From the NCBI RefSeq assembly GCF_014137995.1, contig NZ_JACGWV010000001.1, forward strand, positions 2,976,001 to 3,040,000: a stretch of 64,000 nucleotides of DNA, given 5' to 3'. Origin of the DNA: Promicromonospora sukumoe (lineage in GTDB: Bacteria > Actinomycetota > Actinomycetes > Actinomycetales > Cellulomonadaceae). A program made the position numbers and the translations under genes. The notes below the pieces were generated by a model. It was not told the DNA's origin and did not search any database. It was given only the letters and a program-made list of their open reading frames with translations. Within the stretch, counting starts at the first letter, position 1. Every line of letters begins with the position of its first letter. This document shows positions 33,516-42,456 of this stretch, piece after piece.

Positions 33516-34604
33516 CTACCGGCGACGCCTGGGCTGAGCGGAATGCCCCTGGTGGTGACCCGGGACGAGCTGGGCCGAACCAGACGCGGCGGCGGCCAGC
33601 TGGCCCTCGTCCGCGCCCTCGGCCACGAGGCCCGCACGCAGGTCCATGACCTTCTTGGTGTGCTCCGCGATCTTCGGCTCGCGCTCGCGCAGCGAGACGT
33701 CGAGCGGCGTCGCGAAGAAGAGCGAGGACAGGGCGCCCGCGGCGATACCCACGAACAGCGACAGCGAGATGTCCTTCAGCGTGCCGGCCCCCAGCAGGAA
33801 GCCACCGACGAAGAGGATGCCCGCCACCGGCAGCAGCGCCACCACGGAGGTGTTGATGGACCGGACCAGCGTCTGGTTCACCGCGAGGTTGGCCCGCTCG
33901 GCGTAGGTGCTGCGGGTCTGCTCGGTCACCGCGGCGGTGTTCTCACGCACCTTGTCGAAGACGACCATCTTGTCGTACAGCGAGAAGCCGAGGATCGTCA
34001 GGAAGCCGATGATCGTCGACGGCGTGACCTCCCAGCCGATGACCGCGTACACGCCGGCCGAGACCAGCACGTCGGTGAGCATCGCGACGATGGCCGCGAC
34101 CGACATCCGCCAGGCGCGGAAGTACACGGCCATGAAGACCGCCGCCGCCAGGACGAACGCCACGGTGCCCCACAGGGCCCGCATGCTCACGGACTGGCCC
34201 CAGGTCGGGCCGATGAAGTTCGACGTCACCTCGCTGACGTTGACACCGTAGGCGTCGGCGAGGGCCTGGCCGACCTGGTCGGTCTGCTGGTTGTCGAGCT
34301 GGGAGACCTGCACACGGACGGCGTTGGCGCCGACCTGGCTGATGTGAGGCTCCTCGCCGGGAGCGACCGACGCGACCGCCTCGATGGCGATGTCCTCGTC
34401 GGTGCTCGACGTGCCCGAGACGGTGAACTCCGAGCCGCCGCGGAAGTCGATGCCGAGGTTGAGGCCCTGGAACACGAGGATCAGGATCGAGGCCGCCGAG
34501 AAGAGCGCGACGACCGAGAACCACACCCGGCGCTTCTGGACGATCGGGTAGGAGCGACGACCGGTGTAGAGGTCGTTGCCCCACTGAGAGAAGCCGCCGG
34601 CCAT
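33516..34604 (-). CDS. secF: Protein translocase subunit SecF
   Basis: Encodes 362 residues: first membrane helix with WFSVVALFSAASILILVFQG, the GIDFRGGSEF signature, a periplasmic loop (about 55-145), and five further helices (about 155-310) with VSAGVYAVIGWEVTPSTIIG and DKMVVFDKVREN. With SecD it forms the proton-driven complex that helps exported proteins leave SecYEG. The C-terminal tail is about 50 residues, ending HSAQPRRRR. Start overlaps the secD stop (TGATG). Confidence 0.96.
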   Translation of the reverse strand: MAGGFSQWGNDLYTGRRSYPIVQKRRVWFSVVALFSAASILILVFQGLNLGIDFRGGSEFTVSGTSSTDEDIAIEAVASVAPGEEPHISQVGANAVRVQVSQLDNQQTDQVGQALADAYGVNVSEVTSNFIGPTWGQSVSMRALWGTVAFVLAAAVFMAVYFRAWRMSVAAIVAMLTDVLVSAGVYAVIGWEVTPSTIIGFLTILGFSLYDKMVVFDKVRENTAAVTEQTRSTYAERANLAVNQTLVRSINTSVVALLPVAGILFVGGFLLGAGTLKDISLSLFVGIAAGALSSLFFATPLDVSLREREPKIAEHTKKVMDLRAGLVAEGADEGQLAAAASGSAQLVPGHHQGHSAQPRRRR

Positions 34605-36472
34605 CAGTTGTTCTCCTCGTTCTGAGCCGCTTCGGCGGCAGCCTTGCGCTCGGCGGCACGCCGCTCCGCGATCGTCATCCTGCGGCCGTCCTCCGCCGTG
34701 CGCGGAGCCGGGTTCACGGACTGCGCCGTCACCAGCTCACGGTCGGGCTCGGGCGAGCCGAAGTCGGGCACGTCCGCCGTGTCCACCTTCGGGCTGGAGA
34801 CCCGGCCGGCGCCCCGGTACCGCGGCGTCACCTCGATCCGGTCGGCGGACAGGCCGGAGGCCTTGTGCCCGTCGCGGAAGAACGGCACCTTGGCGAGGAG
34901 CTCCATCACCGGGTGCGTGAACCAGATGACCACCATGACGTCGATGATCGTCGTCAGACCCAGGGTGAACGCGAAGCCGCGCACGCCGCCGACGGTCATG
35001 AAGTACAGGATCACGGCCGACAGGAGGTTGACGGCCTTGGCGGCGTAGATCGTCCGGCGCGCACGGACCCAGCCGCGCTGGACGGCCAGGCGCAGGGATC
35101 TGCCGTCGCGTAGCTCGTCACGGATGCGTTCGAAGTACACGATGAACGAGTCCGCGGTGAAGCCGATGGCCACGATCAGACCGGCGACACCCGGCAGGGA
35201 CAGGCGGTAGCCCATGCCCCAGCTCAGGAGCGCGATCACCACGTAGGTCATGGCGCCGGCCACGACGAGCGAGGCCACGGTGAGCAGGCCGAGCGCGCGG
35301 TACTGGAACAGCGAGTACACGACGACGAGCGCGAGGCCGATCAGACCGGCGAACAGACCACGCTGGAGCTGCTCGGAGCCGAGCGTGGCGGAGATCTGGT
35401 TCTGCCCCTCGACCTGGAAGGTCAGCGGCAGCGAGCCGAAGCTGAGCTGGTTGGCCAGCGTGGCGGCCGACTGCTGCGTGAAGGAGCCCGAGATCTGGGC
35501 CTGCCCGTTGGTGATCGCCACGTTGGTGCTCGGCGCCGAGACGACCAGGCTGTCCAGCACGATGGCGAACTGGTTGCGCGGCGGCTCCAGGTTCACGAGA
35601 CGCTCGGTGGTCGTGCGGAACTCGCGGGTGCCCTCGGAGTTGAAGTCGAGGTTGACGCCCCACTCGTTGGTGACCGTGCCGTTGGCGCCCGCCACGAGGC
35701 CCGACGAGGCGCCGGACAGGTTGGTGCCGTCCACCTCGACGGGGCCGAGGATGTACTTGGCCGCGCCGGTCTGGTCGCACGTCACGAGCAGCCGGTCCGG
35801 GTGGTCACCGCCGCCGCCCTCGAGGTTCTTCGGGTCGGTGCAGTCCAGCGCGTCGTACTCGGCCTGGACCGACGGCGTGATCTGCGCCAGGTCGGACGGG
35901 TCGGTCGCCGCCTTGATCGCGTCTTCCTGCTCCGCGATCTCCTTCTTGGTCGGCCCGTCCGCCGCGGCGGCGTCGCCCTCGGCCTGGGCGTCCTCGCCCG
36001 TGCCGTCCGCCGACGCCGACGGGCTGGCCGACGGCTGCGTCGTCGGCGTCGGGTTCCCGATCACCAGGACCGGGCGGAACTTCATCTGCGCGGCCTTCGA
36101 GATCAGCGCGACGGTCTCGTCGTCGACCTGACCCGGGATCTCGACCACGATCTGGTTGCTGCCCTGGCTCGCGATCTCGGCCTCGGTCACGCCGTTGGCG
36201 TCCACCCGCTGCCGGATCACGCCGATGGCCTCTTCCATCGCCTCCGGGGTGATCTCGGAACCGTCCGAGGTGACGGCCTTCAGGATGACCTGGGTGCCGC
36301 CCTGGAGATCGAGGGCCAGACCGGGGGCCAGGCTCGCGCCGTCCGGATTGTCGCTCGACTTTCCGTCGAGCTGCCAACCAGCCAAGAGGGCGCCGAAGGG
36401 CAGCAGGATCGTCAGGATCGTCAGGAGCACGATCGTGCGAACCGGCCGCGAGCGCCGGGTGTCAGTCGCCAA
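34604..36472 (-). CDS. secD: Protein translocase subunit SecD
   Basis: Encodes 622 residues from the proposed TTG start (MATDTRRSRPVRTIV). Features: first helix, GLALDLQGGTQVILKA (the family DLxGG), a long external P1 region with an acidic Asp/Ala/Glu-rich insert (about 140-185) not found in E. coli SecD, and a membrane part with VAIGFTADSFIVYFERIRDELRDG and PVMELLAK. TTG 36472 has GAGAAGAGA upstream; an in-frame GTG further upstream would add 22 residues, not favoured. Partner of SecF and YajC in the cytoplasmic membrane. Confidence 0.95.
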   Translation of the reverse strand: MATDTRRSRPVRTIVLLTILTILLPFGALLAGWQLDGKSSDNPDGASLAPGLALDLQGGTQVILKAVTSDGSEITPEAMEEAIGVIRQRVDANGVTEAEIASQGSNQIVVEIPGQVDDETVALISKAAQMKFRPVLVIGNPTPTTQPSASPSASADGTGEDAQAEGDAAAADGPTKKEIAEQEDAIKAATDPSDLAQITPSVQAEYDALDCTDPKNLEGGGGDHPDRLLVTCDQTGAAKYILGPVEVDGTNLSGASSGLVAGANGTVTNEWGVNLDFNSEGTREFRTTTERLVNLEPPRNQFAIVLDSLVVSAPSTNVAITNGQAQISGSFTQQSAATLANQLSFGSLPLTFQVEGQNQISATLGSEQLQRGLFAGLIGLALVVVYSLFQYRALGLLTVASLVVAGAMTYVVIALLSWGMGYRLSLPGVAGLIVAIGFTADSFIVYFERIRDELRDGRSLRLAVQRGWVRARRTIYAAKAVNLLSAVILYFMTVGGVRGFAFTLGLTTIIDVMVVIWFTHPVMELLAKVPFFRDGHKASGLSADRIEVTPRYRGAGRVSSPKVDTADVPDFGSPEPDRELVTAQSVNPAPRTAEDGRRMTIAERRAAERKAAAEAAQNEENN

Positions 36473-36553
36473 CGTCTGTCTCTTCTCGTGTGCGCGCCGG
36501 GGTACGTCCGGCGCGGGTTCGGCGCCGCCCGGGGTCACCGGACGGCGCGGCCG

Positions 36554-36991
36554 TCACTTGCCGTCTGCGTCGGCGTCCCGTCGCTGCTGCTCCCGGTACT
36601 CGCTCTGGGCGGTGTCGAGGCTGGACAGGTCGTCGGGAACGTCGGTCGCGTCCGGGCTGATCGTACTTCCCGTTTCGCCCTTTGCTGTGACGTCGGACTC
36701 ATCCGTCGTGATCTCGTCGTCCGCGTCGTCGGCGACGGGCTCCTCGACCTGCTTGGAGATGGCGGCACGGAGCCAGGTGGTCTGGCTGCCCGCGACGGAC
36801 TCGATGGTCACCTGGTCGGCCGCTTCGTCGACGTCGACGACGGTGCCGATCATCCCGGAGGCCGTCATGACCTTGGTGCCGACCGTGAGGTTGTTCCGGA
36901 ACTCCGCCGCCGCGCGCTGCTGCTTGCGGGTGCGGGAGGACATGAAGAACATCGCCACGAGAAGGATCGCGACGAGAATAAACATTTCCAC
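36554..36991 (-). CDS. yajC: Preprotein translocase subunit YajC
   Basis: Encodes 145 residues: one N-terminal membrane helix (MFILVAILLVAMFFMSS), the basic TRKQQR, then FRNNLTVGTKVMTASGMIGTVVDVD, the family core, and an acidic C-terminal tail of about 60 residues. YajC associates with SecDF. The start GTG 36991 is preceded by AGGGACC; ATG 36985 two codons later is also possible. The gene lies directly upstream of secD and about 140 bases downstream of ruvB, the conserved order. Confidence 0.93.
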   Translation of the reverse strand: MEMFILVAILLVAMFFMSSRTRKQQRAAAEFRNNLTVGTKVMTASGMIGTVVDVDEAADQVTIESVAGSQTTWLRAAISKQVEEPVADDADDEITTDESDVTAKGETGSTISPDATDVPDDLSSLDTAQSEYREQQRRDADADGK

Positions 36992-37130
36992 GGTGAGGTC
37001 CCTGTTCGATTGCTGTGTCGGATGTGCTGCGCACGGAGATGGCGCACGTGTGCGACGAGGATCCAACCCAGTGTAGTGCGCGGGCGCGGATCCTCGGGCT
37101 TCCCGCATAAGGGTTGCCATACAGACAACG

Positions 37131-38210
37131 TCAGGGGTCGAGCAAAGTTCCCGGGTCTGCCGTACCGGTCACGGCTCCGAGGGTCTGCGGGGGCGGCGTG
37201 AGCCCGAGGTGCTCCCAGGCGGCGAGGGTGGCGACGCGGCCGCGCGGGGTGCGCCCGACGAGGCCCTCGCGGACGAGGTAGGGCTCCGCGACGGTCTCGA
37301 CGGTCTCGGCCTCCTCCCCCACGGTCATGGCGAGCGTGGACAGCCCGACGGGTCCGCCGCCGAACCGGGTGCACAGGGCGGTGAGCACGGCGCGGTCGAG
37401 TCGGTCGAGGCCGATCGGGTCCACCTCGTACACCTCCAGCGCCGACTTGGCGGCGTGCAGGTCGAGCCGGCCGTCGCCGCGGACCTGCGCCCAGTCCCGC
37501 ACGCGGCGCAGCAGCCGGTTGGCGATGCGGGGCGTGCCGCGGGAGCGGCCGGCGATCTCGTGCGCGGCGGCGTGGTCGAGGTGGACGCCGAGCAGCCCGG
37601 AGGAGCGCAGGATGACGCGCTCCAGCTCGGGGGCCGAGTAGTAGTCCATGTGCCCGGTGAACCCGAAGCGGTCGCGCAGCGGGGCGGGCAGCAGGCCGGA
37701 GCGCGTGGTGGCGCCGACGACGGTGAACCGCGGCAGGGCGAGCGGGATGGCGGAGGCGCCGGCGCCCTTGCCGACGACGACGTCGACCCGGAAGTCCTCC
37801 ATCGCGACGTAGAGCAGCTCCTCGGCGGGTCGGGCGAGGCGGTGGATCTCGTCGATGAACAGCACGTCGCCCTCCTCCAGGGAGGACAGGACGGCGGCGA
37901 GGTCACCGGCGTGCTGGATGGCGGGGCCGCTGGTCAGGCGCAGGTGCGACTGCAGCTCGCCGGAGATGATCATTGCCAGCGTCGTCTTGCCGAGGCCGGG
38001 CGGGCCGGACAGGAGCACGTGGTCGGGCGGGTTGCCGCGCGCCATCGCGGCCTGCAGCACCAGGGAGAGCTGGTCGCGCACCACGCGCTGGCCCACGAAG
38101 TCGTCGAGCCGCTTGGGGCGCAGCGCGGCCTCAGCGGCCCGCTCGATCTCGTCGGCGCTGGGGGCGACGATGCGGCTGCCGCCCTCCGTCTCGGTGGAGA
38201 CGTCAGCCAC
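37131..38210 (-). CDS. ruvB: Holliday junction branch-migration ATPase RuvB
   Basis: Encodes 359 residues: [12 protein letters not shown], Walker [16 protein letters not shown], Walker [11 protein letters not shown], sensor [21 protein letters not shown] and a C-terminal winged helix ([18 protein letters not shown]). It forms hexameric motors that move Holliday junctions with RuvA. GTG 38210 overlaps the ruvA coding end by 8 nt, so ruvA and ruvB are translationally coupled. Confidence 0.97.
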   Translation of the reverse strand: MADVSTETEGGSRIVAPSADEIERAAEAALRPKRLDDFVGQRVVRDQLSLVLQAAMARGNPPDHVLLSGPPGLGKTTLAMIISGELQSHLRLTSGPAIQHAGDLAAVLSSLEEGDVLFIDEIHRLARPAEELLYVAMEDFRVDVVVGKGAGASAIPLALPRFTVVGATTRSGLLPAPLRDRFGFTGHMDYYSAPELERVILRSSGLLGVHLDHAAAHEIAGRSRGTPRIANRLLRRVRDWAQVRGDGRLDLHAAKSALEVYEVDPIGLDRLDRAVLTALCTRFGGGPVGLSTLAMTVGEEAETVETVAEPYLVREGLVGRTPRGRVATLAAWEHLGLTPPPQTLGAVTGTADPGTLLDP

Positions 38211-38829
38211 GGTGGCCTCCCAGCACGCGCAGGGCCGCGCGCAGCGTGGTGGCGACCTCGTCGGCCGCCACCGCGTCGGTGCCCGCCTCGGCGAGCACCT
38301 TCGCGACGGCGTCGTCGGCCTGCTTGGCGGGCCAGCCGAGGCCCGCGAGGGCCTCCACGACGCGCTCGGAGTGGTCGGCGGAGGCCGCGGCGGCGCTCGG
38401 CGCTGCCTCGGCGACCCCGGTCCCGGACGGGGGCCCGAGCCGGTCGCCCAGCTCCAGCACGATGCGCTGGGCGCCCTTGCGGCCGATGCCGGGCACGCGA
38501 GTCAGCGCGGCGAGGTCCTCGCCGGCGACGGCGCGGCGCAGCGCGTCCGGGGTGTGCACCGCGAGCATCGCGAGGGCCAGGCGCGGCCCGACGCCGGAGA
38601 CGGTCTGCACGGCCTCGAACACGTCGCGCTCGTCGGGGTCGGCGAACCCGTAGAGGGTCATCGAGTCCTCGCGGACCACCATGCTCGTGGCGACGCCGGC
38701 GGTCTCGCCGACCCGCAGGGCGGCCAGCGTGGCGGGCGTGGCGTGCACCAGGTAGCCGACGCCGCCGACGTCGACCACCGCGCGGTCCAGGGTCACATGG
38801 GCCACGGTCCCCGTCAGCGAGGCGATCAC
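38203..38829 (-). CDS. ruvA: Holliday junction DNA-binding protein RuvA
   Basis: Encodes 208 residues: OB fold ([26 protein letters not shown]), two helix-hairpin-helix motifs ([13 protein letters not shown] and [16 protein letters not shown]) and a C-terminal RuvB-binding domain after an Ala-rich linker. The tetramer holds the four-way junction for RuvB. An imperfect repeat CGAACGTTCG (38846-38855) lies upstream, but it lacks the 4-nt spacer of a LexA box. Confidence 0.97.
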   Translation of the reverse strand: MIASLTGTVAHVTLDRAVVDVGGVGYLVHATPATLAALRVGETAGVATSMVVREDSMTLYGFADPDERDVFEAVQTVSGVGPRLALAMLAVHTPDALRRAVAGEDLAALTRVPGIGRKGAQRIVLELGDRLGPPSGTGVAEAAPSAAAASADHSERVVEALAGLGWPAKQADDAVAKVLAEAGTDAVAADEVATTLRAALRVLGGHRG

Positions 38830-38902
38830 GGGCTCCCCCTCCTATCGAACGTTCGTGCGAGGAGCCTAACAAGCGCGGGGTGCCCTCCGGGGAGGCACGC
38901 CG

Positions 38903-39469
38903 TCAGCGGCGGGGACGCTGCTTGGCGGCCTGCTCGGCCGCGGCCCAGGCGCGCTGGGCGGGCGTGAGCTCGTGCCGGTCGCCGCCCTGCAGGGCCCCCG
39001 CTGGGCGCCACAGGTGGCAGACGGCGAGCGCGAGCGCGTCGGCGGCGTCGGCGGGCCGCGGGGGCTCGTCGAGGTCGAGGATGCGGGTGATCATCGTCGT
39101 CACCTGCGCCTTGTCGGCGCGTCCCGACCCGGTCACGGCCGCCTTGACCTCCGACGGCGTGTGCAGCGCGACGGGGACGCCGCGGCGGGCCGCGCCCAGC
39201 ATGGCCAGGCCCGCCGCCTGGGCGGTCCCCATCACCGTGCCGACGTTGTGCTGCGCGAAGACCCGCTCCACGGCGACGACGTCGGGCACGTGCTCGTCCA
39301 GCCACGCGTCGAGGCCCTCGGCGATCTTGAGCAGGCGCAGGTCGGTGGACAGGTCCGCGTCCGAGCGGATCACCCCGACCGCGACCATCCGGGCCCGCCG
39401 ACCGGGCAGCGAGTCGACGACGCCCACGCCGCACCTGGTCAGACCTGGATCAACACCGAGAACGCGCAC
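38903..39469 (-). CDS. ruvC: Holliday junction resolvase RuvC
   Basis: Encodes 188 residues: [19 protein letters not shown] (first acidic residue), [34 protein letters not shown] and [13 protein letters not shown] carry the RNase H-like acidic set. It cuts Holliday junctions symmetrically with RuvAB. The C-terminal tail after CHLWRP is a basic extension of about 35 residues. Placed between yebC and ruvA as is usual. Confidence 0.96.
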   Translation of the reverse strand: MRVLGVDPGLTRCGVGVVDSLPGRRARMVAVGVIRSDADLSTDLRLLKIAEGLDAWLDEHVPDVVAVERVFAQHNVGTVMGTAQAAGLAMLGAARRGVPVALHTPSEVKAAVTGSGRADKAQVTTMITRILDLDEPPRPADAADALALAVCHLWRPAGALQGGDRHELTPAQRAWAAAEQAAKQRPRR

Positions 39470-39538
39470 GGAGAAACCTTCTCACGTGCGGTTCCGCTGC
39501 CCGCGCGGACGCGGCCGGGGACCTGCTTACTACCGGTC

Positions 39539-40300
39539 CTACTCCTCGTCGTCGAGCGCCGCCATGACCTCGTCGCTCGCGTCGAAGTTGGCGTAGACGC
39601 TCTGCACGTCGTCGCTGTCCTCGAGCGCGTCGATGAGGCGCATGATCTTGCGGGCGCCCTCGACGTCCACCTCGACCTGCATGGACGGGTGGAAGATGAC
39701 GTCGGCGGAGTCGTACTCGATGCCCGCCTCCTGGATGGCCGTACGCACGGACACCAGGTCGGTCGCCTCGGTGAGGACCTCGACGACCTCGCCCTGGTCG
39801 GTGACGTCCTCGGCGCCGGCGTCGAGCGCGGCGAGCATGACCTCGTCCTCGCCCACGCCGTCGGCCTTCGGCACCACGATGAGGCCCTTGCGGGAGAACA
39901 GGTACGAGACCGAGCCCGGGTCGGCGAGGTTGCCGCCGTTGCGGGAGAACGCGAGGCGCACCTCGGAGGCCGCCCGGTTCTTGTTGTCGGTGAGGCACTC
40001 GACCAGGACGGCGATGCCGTTGGTGCCGTAGCCCTCGTACATGATCGTCTGGTAGTCGACGGCGTCGGCGCCCTCGCCCGAACCACGCTTCAGCGCGCGG
40101 TCGATGTTGTCGTTGGGGACCGACGACTTCTTCGCCTTCTGGACCGCGTCGAACAGCGTCGGGTTACCGGCGAGGTCGCCGCCGCCCGTCCGCGCCGCGA
40201 CCTCGATGTTCTTGATCAGCTTCGCGAAGAGCTTGCCGCGCTTGGCGTCGATCGCGGCCTTCTTGTGCTTGGTCGTGGCCCACTTTGAGTGACCTGACAT
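39539..40300 (-). CDS. yebC: YebC/PmpR family protein (transcription or translation factor)
   Basis: Encodes 253 residues, the typical length: start [28 protein letters not shown], then [38 protein letters not shown] and a C-terminal [23 protein letters not shown]. Family members bind DNA in some bacteria and, more recently, have been linked to translation of proline stretches; which applies here is unknown. It lies between pdxT and ruvC, the order shared by most actinobacteria. Confidence 0.95.
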   Translation of the reverse strand: MSGHSKWATTKHKKAAIDAKRGKLFAKLIKNIEVAARTGGGDLAGNPTLFDAVQKAKKSSVPNDNIDRALKRGSGEGADAVDYQTIMYEGYGTNGIAVLVECLTDNKNRAASEVRLAFSRNGGNLADPGSVSYLFSRKGLIVVPKADGVGEDEVMLAALDAGAEDVTDQGEVVEVLTEATDLVSVRTAIQEAGIEYDSADVIFHPSMQVEVDVEGARKIMRLIDALEDSDDVQSVYANFDASDEVMAALDDEE

Positions 40301-40368
40301 GCCTCTACCTGACTCCTTGCCTTTAGATGGCTCTTATCAATGCTGTGGAACGGCGGCGAGGGTACCGC

Positions 40369-41028
40369 TCAGCCGCCCGCGACCATGCTGACGAACAACC
40401 CGTGCACGCGCGCGTCACCCGTGATCTCGGGGTGGAAGGCGGTGGCGAGCAGCGACCCCTGCCGTGCTGCCACAATCCTACCGGCGGCCGCCACAGGACG
40501 GCCTTGCGTATCCACAGCCGGGATGCGGGACAGCACCTCGACCTCGGACCCCGCCTCCTCGATCCAGGGGGCGCGGATGAACGCGGTACGCACCGGGCCG
40601 CCGCGCCGCCCTGAGCCTGCCGAAGGGTCGTCGACGTCGGAGATGCCGGCAAAGTCGAGGTCGGTCTCGAACGAGTCGACCTGCCGCCCGAACGCGTTGC
40701 GCCGGACGACGACGTCCATGCCGCCGACGGTCTGCTGGTCGGCGGTCCCGTCCAGGATGCGGTCGGCGAGCAGGATCATCCCCGCGCACGAGCCGTACAC
40801 CGGCAGGCCCTCCTTGATGCGGGCCTGCAGCAGGTCGCGCAGCTCGAAGATGCGCAGCAGCTTGTCGATCGTCGTCGACTCACCGCCGGGCAGGACCAGC
40901 CCGTCGACGGCGGCCAGCTCCGCGGGACGGCGCACGGTCACGCCGCGCGCGCCGACGGTCTCGAGGGCGGCCAGGTGCTCGCGGACGTCACCCTGCAGGG
41001 CCAGGACGCCGATGGTCGGGTTGCTCAC
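40369..41028 (-). CDS. pdxT: Pyridoxal 5'-phosphate synthase glutaminase subunit PdxT
   Basis: Encodes 219 residues of the class I glutaminase fold: [29 protein letters not shown], the nucleophile [13 protein letters not shown] and the His/Glu pair in [11 protein letters not shown]. It supplies ammonia to PdxS for vitamin B6 synthesis. An extra Ala/Arg-rich loop ([12 protein letters not shown]) is unusual. GTG 41028 is 8 nt from a TAAGAT box, a leaderless promoter. Its partner pdxS is about 22 kb away at the right end of the window; in most actinobacteria the two are adjacent or one gene apart. Confidence 0.95.
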   Translation of the reverse strand: MSNPTIGVLALQGDVREHLAALETVGARGVTVRRPAELAAVDGLVLPGGESTTIDKLLRIFELRDLLQARIKEGLPVYGSCAGMILLADRILDGTADQQTVGGMDVVVRRNAFGRQVDSFETDLDFAGISDVDDPSAGSGRRGGPVRTAFIRAPWIEEAGSEVEVLSRIPAVDTQGRPVAAAGRIVAARQGSLLATAFHPEITGDARVHGLFVSMVAGG

Positions 41029-41130
41029 AACCGTCCATCTTACGGCGGTACCCGACAGGCCCGGAACGGACAGTGAGCCCCTCTACGGCATGCGGTCCGC
41101 CCAGTCGGCGGGGAACCCATGTCGGAGGAA

Positions 41131-41182
41131 CACACGAAGACCGACCCGTGATCGCTGGGCGATCAGAGGGGCCGGTCGTGTT
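41131..41182. terminator. Nested hairpin after the NUDIX gene
   Basis: Inner perfect 7-bp stem TGATCGC/GCGATCA (41149-41155 with 41159-41165, loop TGG) enclosed by GACCG/CGGTC and ACAC/GTGT pairing. It lies between the NUDIX stop (41244) and the pdxT start on the same strand. The rest of the 215-base gap shows nothing else clear beyond the pdxT promoter. Confidence 0.55.
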
Positions 41183-41243
41183 GACGAGAACTCTACGGGG
41201 ACTTGGACGCGACGCAACGCCGACGGACGGCGCCTCGGCGGGC

Positions 41244-41819
41244 TCAGTCGTCGTGCTGCTCGCCCAGGTGGCGGACCTCGCCGTCCCAGCCGGCCACCAG
41301 GTGGTCGATGACCTCCGGCAGCTCCGGCGGGAACACCTCCAGCGGCTGGGCGCGCAGCTCGGCCGCCGTCAGCCACGCCATCTCGTCGAGCAGCTCGCGC
41401 TCGGCGTCGGTCCAGCCCTCGGCGGTCACCTCGACGGCGTCCGGGATGCGCGCGAGGTAGAAGACCTCGTACTGCCGACAGGTCTCGGCGTAGAAGTCGA
41501 AGATGCCCGTCCGCGTCAGCACGGGCCCCACCAAGGTCCCGGCGGGCAGGTCGATGCCCACCTCCTCGCGGGTCTCGCGCAGCGCCGCCTGCTCCGGCGT
41601 CTCCCCCGCGTCGATGCCGCCGCCCACCGTGAACCACCAGGACCGTTCCGGCTGGTTGACGTCGTGCCCGCGCATCACGAGCACCCGGCCGGCGTCGTCC
41701 ATCAGGAGGACGCGCGCCGCCGAACGCTCGCGGACGCCGTCCGGCGCCGGAACCCAGTCGTCGCCGAGGGCCGAGGTGATGGACATGCGGGCCAGGATAT
41801 CGGCAGCGGGCTGGGTCAT
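41244..41819 (-). CDS. NUDIX hydrolase
   Basis: Encodes 191 residues with one NUDIX domain: RVLLMDDAGRVLVMRGHD, then WWFTVGGGIDAGETPEQAAL plus RETREEVG, a complete GX5EX7REUXEEXG box near residues 70-92, and DEMAWLTAAELRAQ. It probably hydrolyses a nucleoside diphosphate derivative in the cytosol; substrate unknown. The start is uncertain: ATG 41819 gives MTQPAADILARM, while ATG 41786 starts 11 residues later; neither has a clear ribosome-binding site. Confidence 0.85.
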   Translation of the reverse strand: MTQPAADILARMSITSALGDDWVPAPDGVRERSAARVLLMDDAGRVLVMRGHDVNQPERSWWFTVGGGIDAGETPEQAALRETREEVGIDLPAGTLVGPVLTRTGIFDFYAETCRQYEVFYLARIPDAVEVTAEGWTDAERELLDEMAWLTAAELRAQPLEVFPPELPEVIDHLVAGWDGEVRHLGEQHDD

Positions 41820-41871
41820 GGTGGGGGGCAAGGTGCGGCGGCCCGCGCGGGGTTCGTCGGCGTCCTGGGGC

Positions 41872-42456
41872 TCACGACCCCATGGTCCAGATGCGGCGGG
41901 TGCGCCGCCGTGCGAGGAAGTCGCTCCGGAGCTCGGCAGCAATGCTGAGAGAGTCCTCGAACGAGGCGACCATCAGCGGGTTCGGGGCCGACGGCGGACT
42001 ACCGCCCAGGTGCACGATCGCCGCCGAGACGTAGTCCGCCGTCCCAAGATCGTCGCGCGCCCCGGGCCGCGCGACGAACGACCGCATGGCCGGGATCGCA
42101 TCCGGCCCGACGACGAGGACGCTGGCGGTCGCCAACGGCCCCGCGGCGTCCGGTACGACCACGCCCCACGCCTCGAGAACCACCGCGCGCACCTGATCGG
42201 CGGGCACCGCGAGCGCGAACCACGCGCCCATGGTCATCTCGCGCCAGCCACCGCCGCGCAGCATCAGCCCCACCTGCTTGGCGGTCACCTTGCTGCCCGC
42301 TCGGACCAGCCTGCGGCTGTACCGGCGGACGGCGCGAGGATCGAACTCCGTCGGCGCCTGCACGTGGCCCATCCGCAGGTAGAACGGCCGGACCAGCCGC
42401 CGGAACAGCCGGAGCTGCTCGCGGGTGTAGCCGGCCTCGGAGGACGAGGTGCTCAT
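41872..42456 (-). CDS. DUF6000-like protein
   Basis: Encodes 194 residues: LFRRLVRPFYLRMGH near the start, then helical segments with VGLMLRGGGWREMTMGAWFALAV, VLEAWGVVVPDAAGPLATASVLVVGPD and a C-terminal LRSDFLARRRTRRIW. The pattern (a membrane-free helical protein with a FYLR motif and repeated LL-RGxWR) resembles DUF6000 proteins, but this is recall and not a search. Function unknown. ATG 42456 overlaps the stop of hrpB (TGATG), so the two are coupled. Confidence 0.5.
   Translation of the reverse strand: MSTSSSEAGYTREQLRLFRRLVRPFYLRMGHVQAPTEFDPRAVRRYSRRLVRAGSKVTAKQVGLMLRGGGWREMTMGAWFALAVPADQVRAVVLEAWGVVVPDAAGPLATASVLVVGPDAIPAMRSFVARPGARDDLGTADYVSAAIVHLGGSPPSAPNPLMVASFEDSLSIAAELRSDFLARRRTRRIWTMGS

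Noticed and set aside
38846..38855. CGAACGTTCG upstream of ruvA as a LexA box
   Set aside because: The actinobacterial SOS box needs four bases between GAAC and GTTC; here the half-sites touch, unlike the perfect box at 20553-20568.
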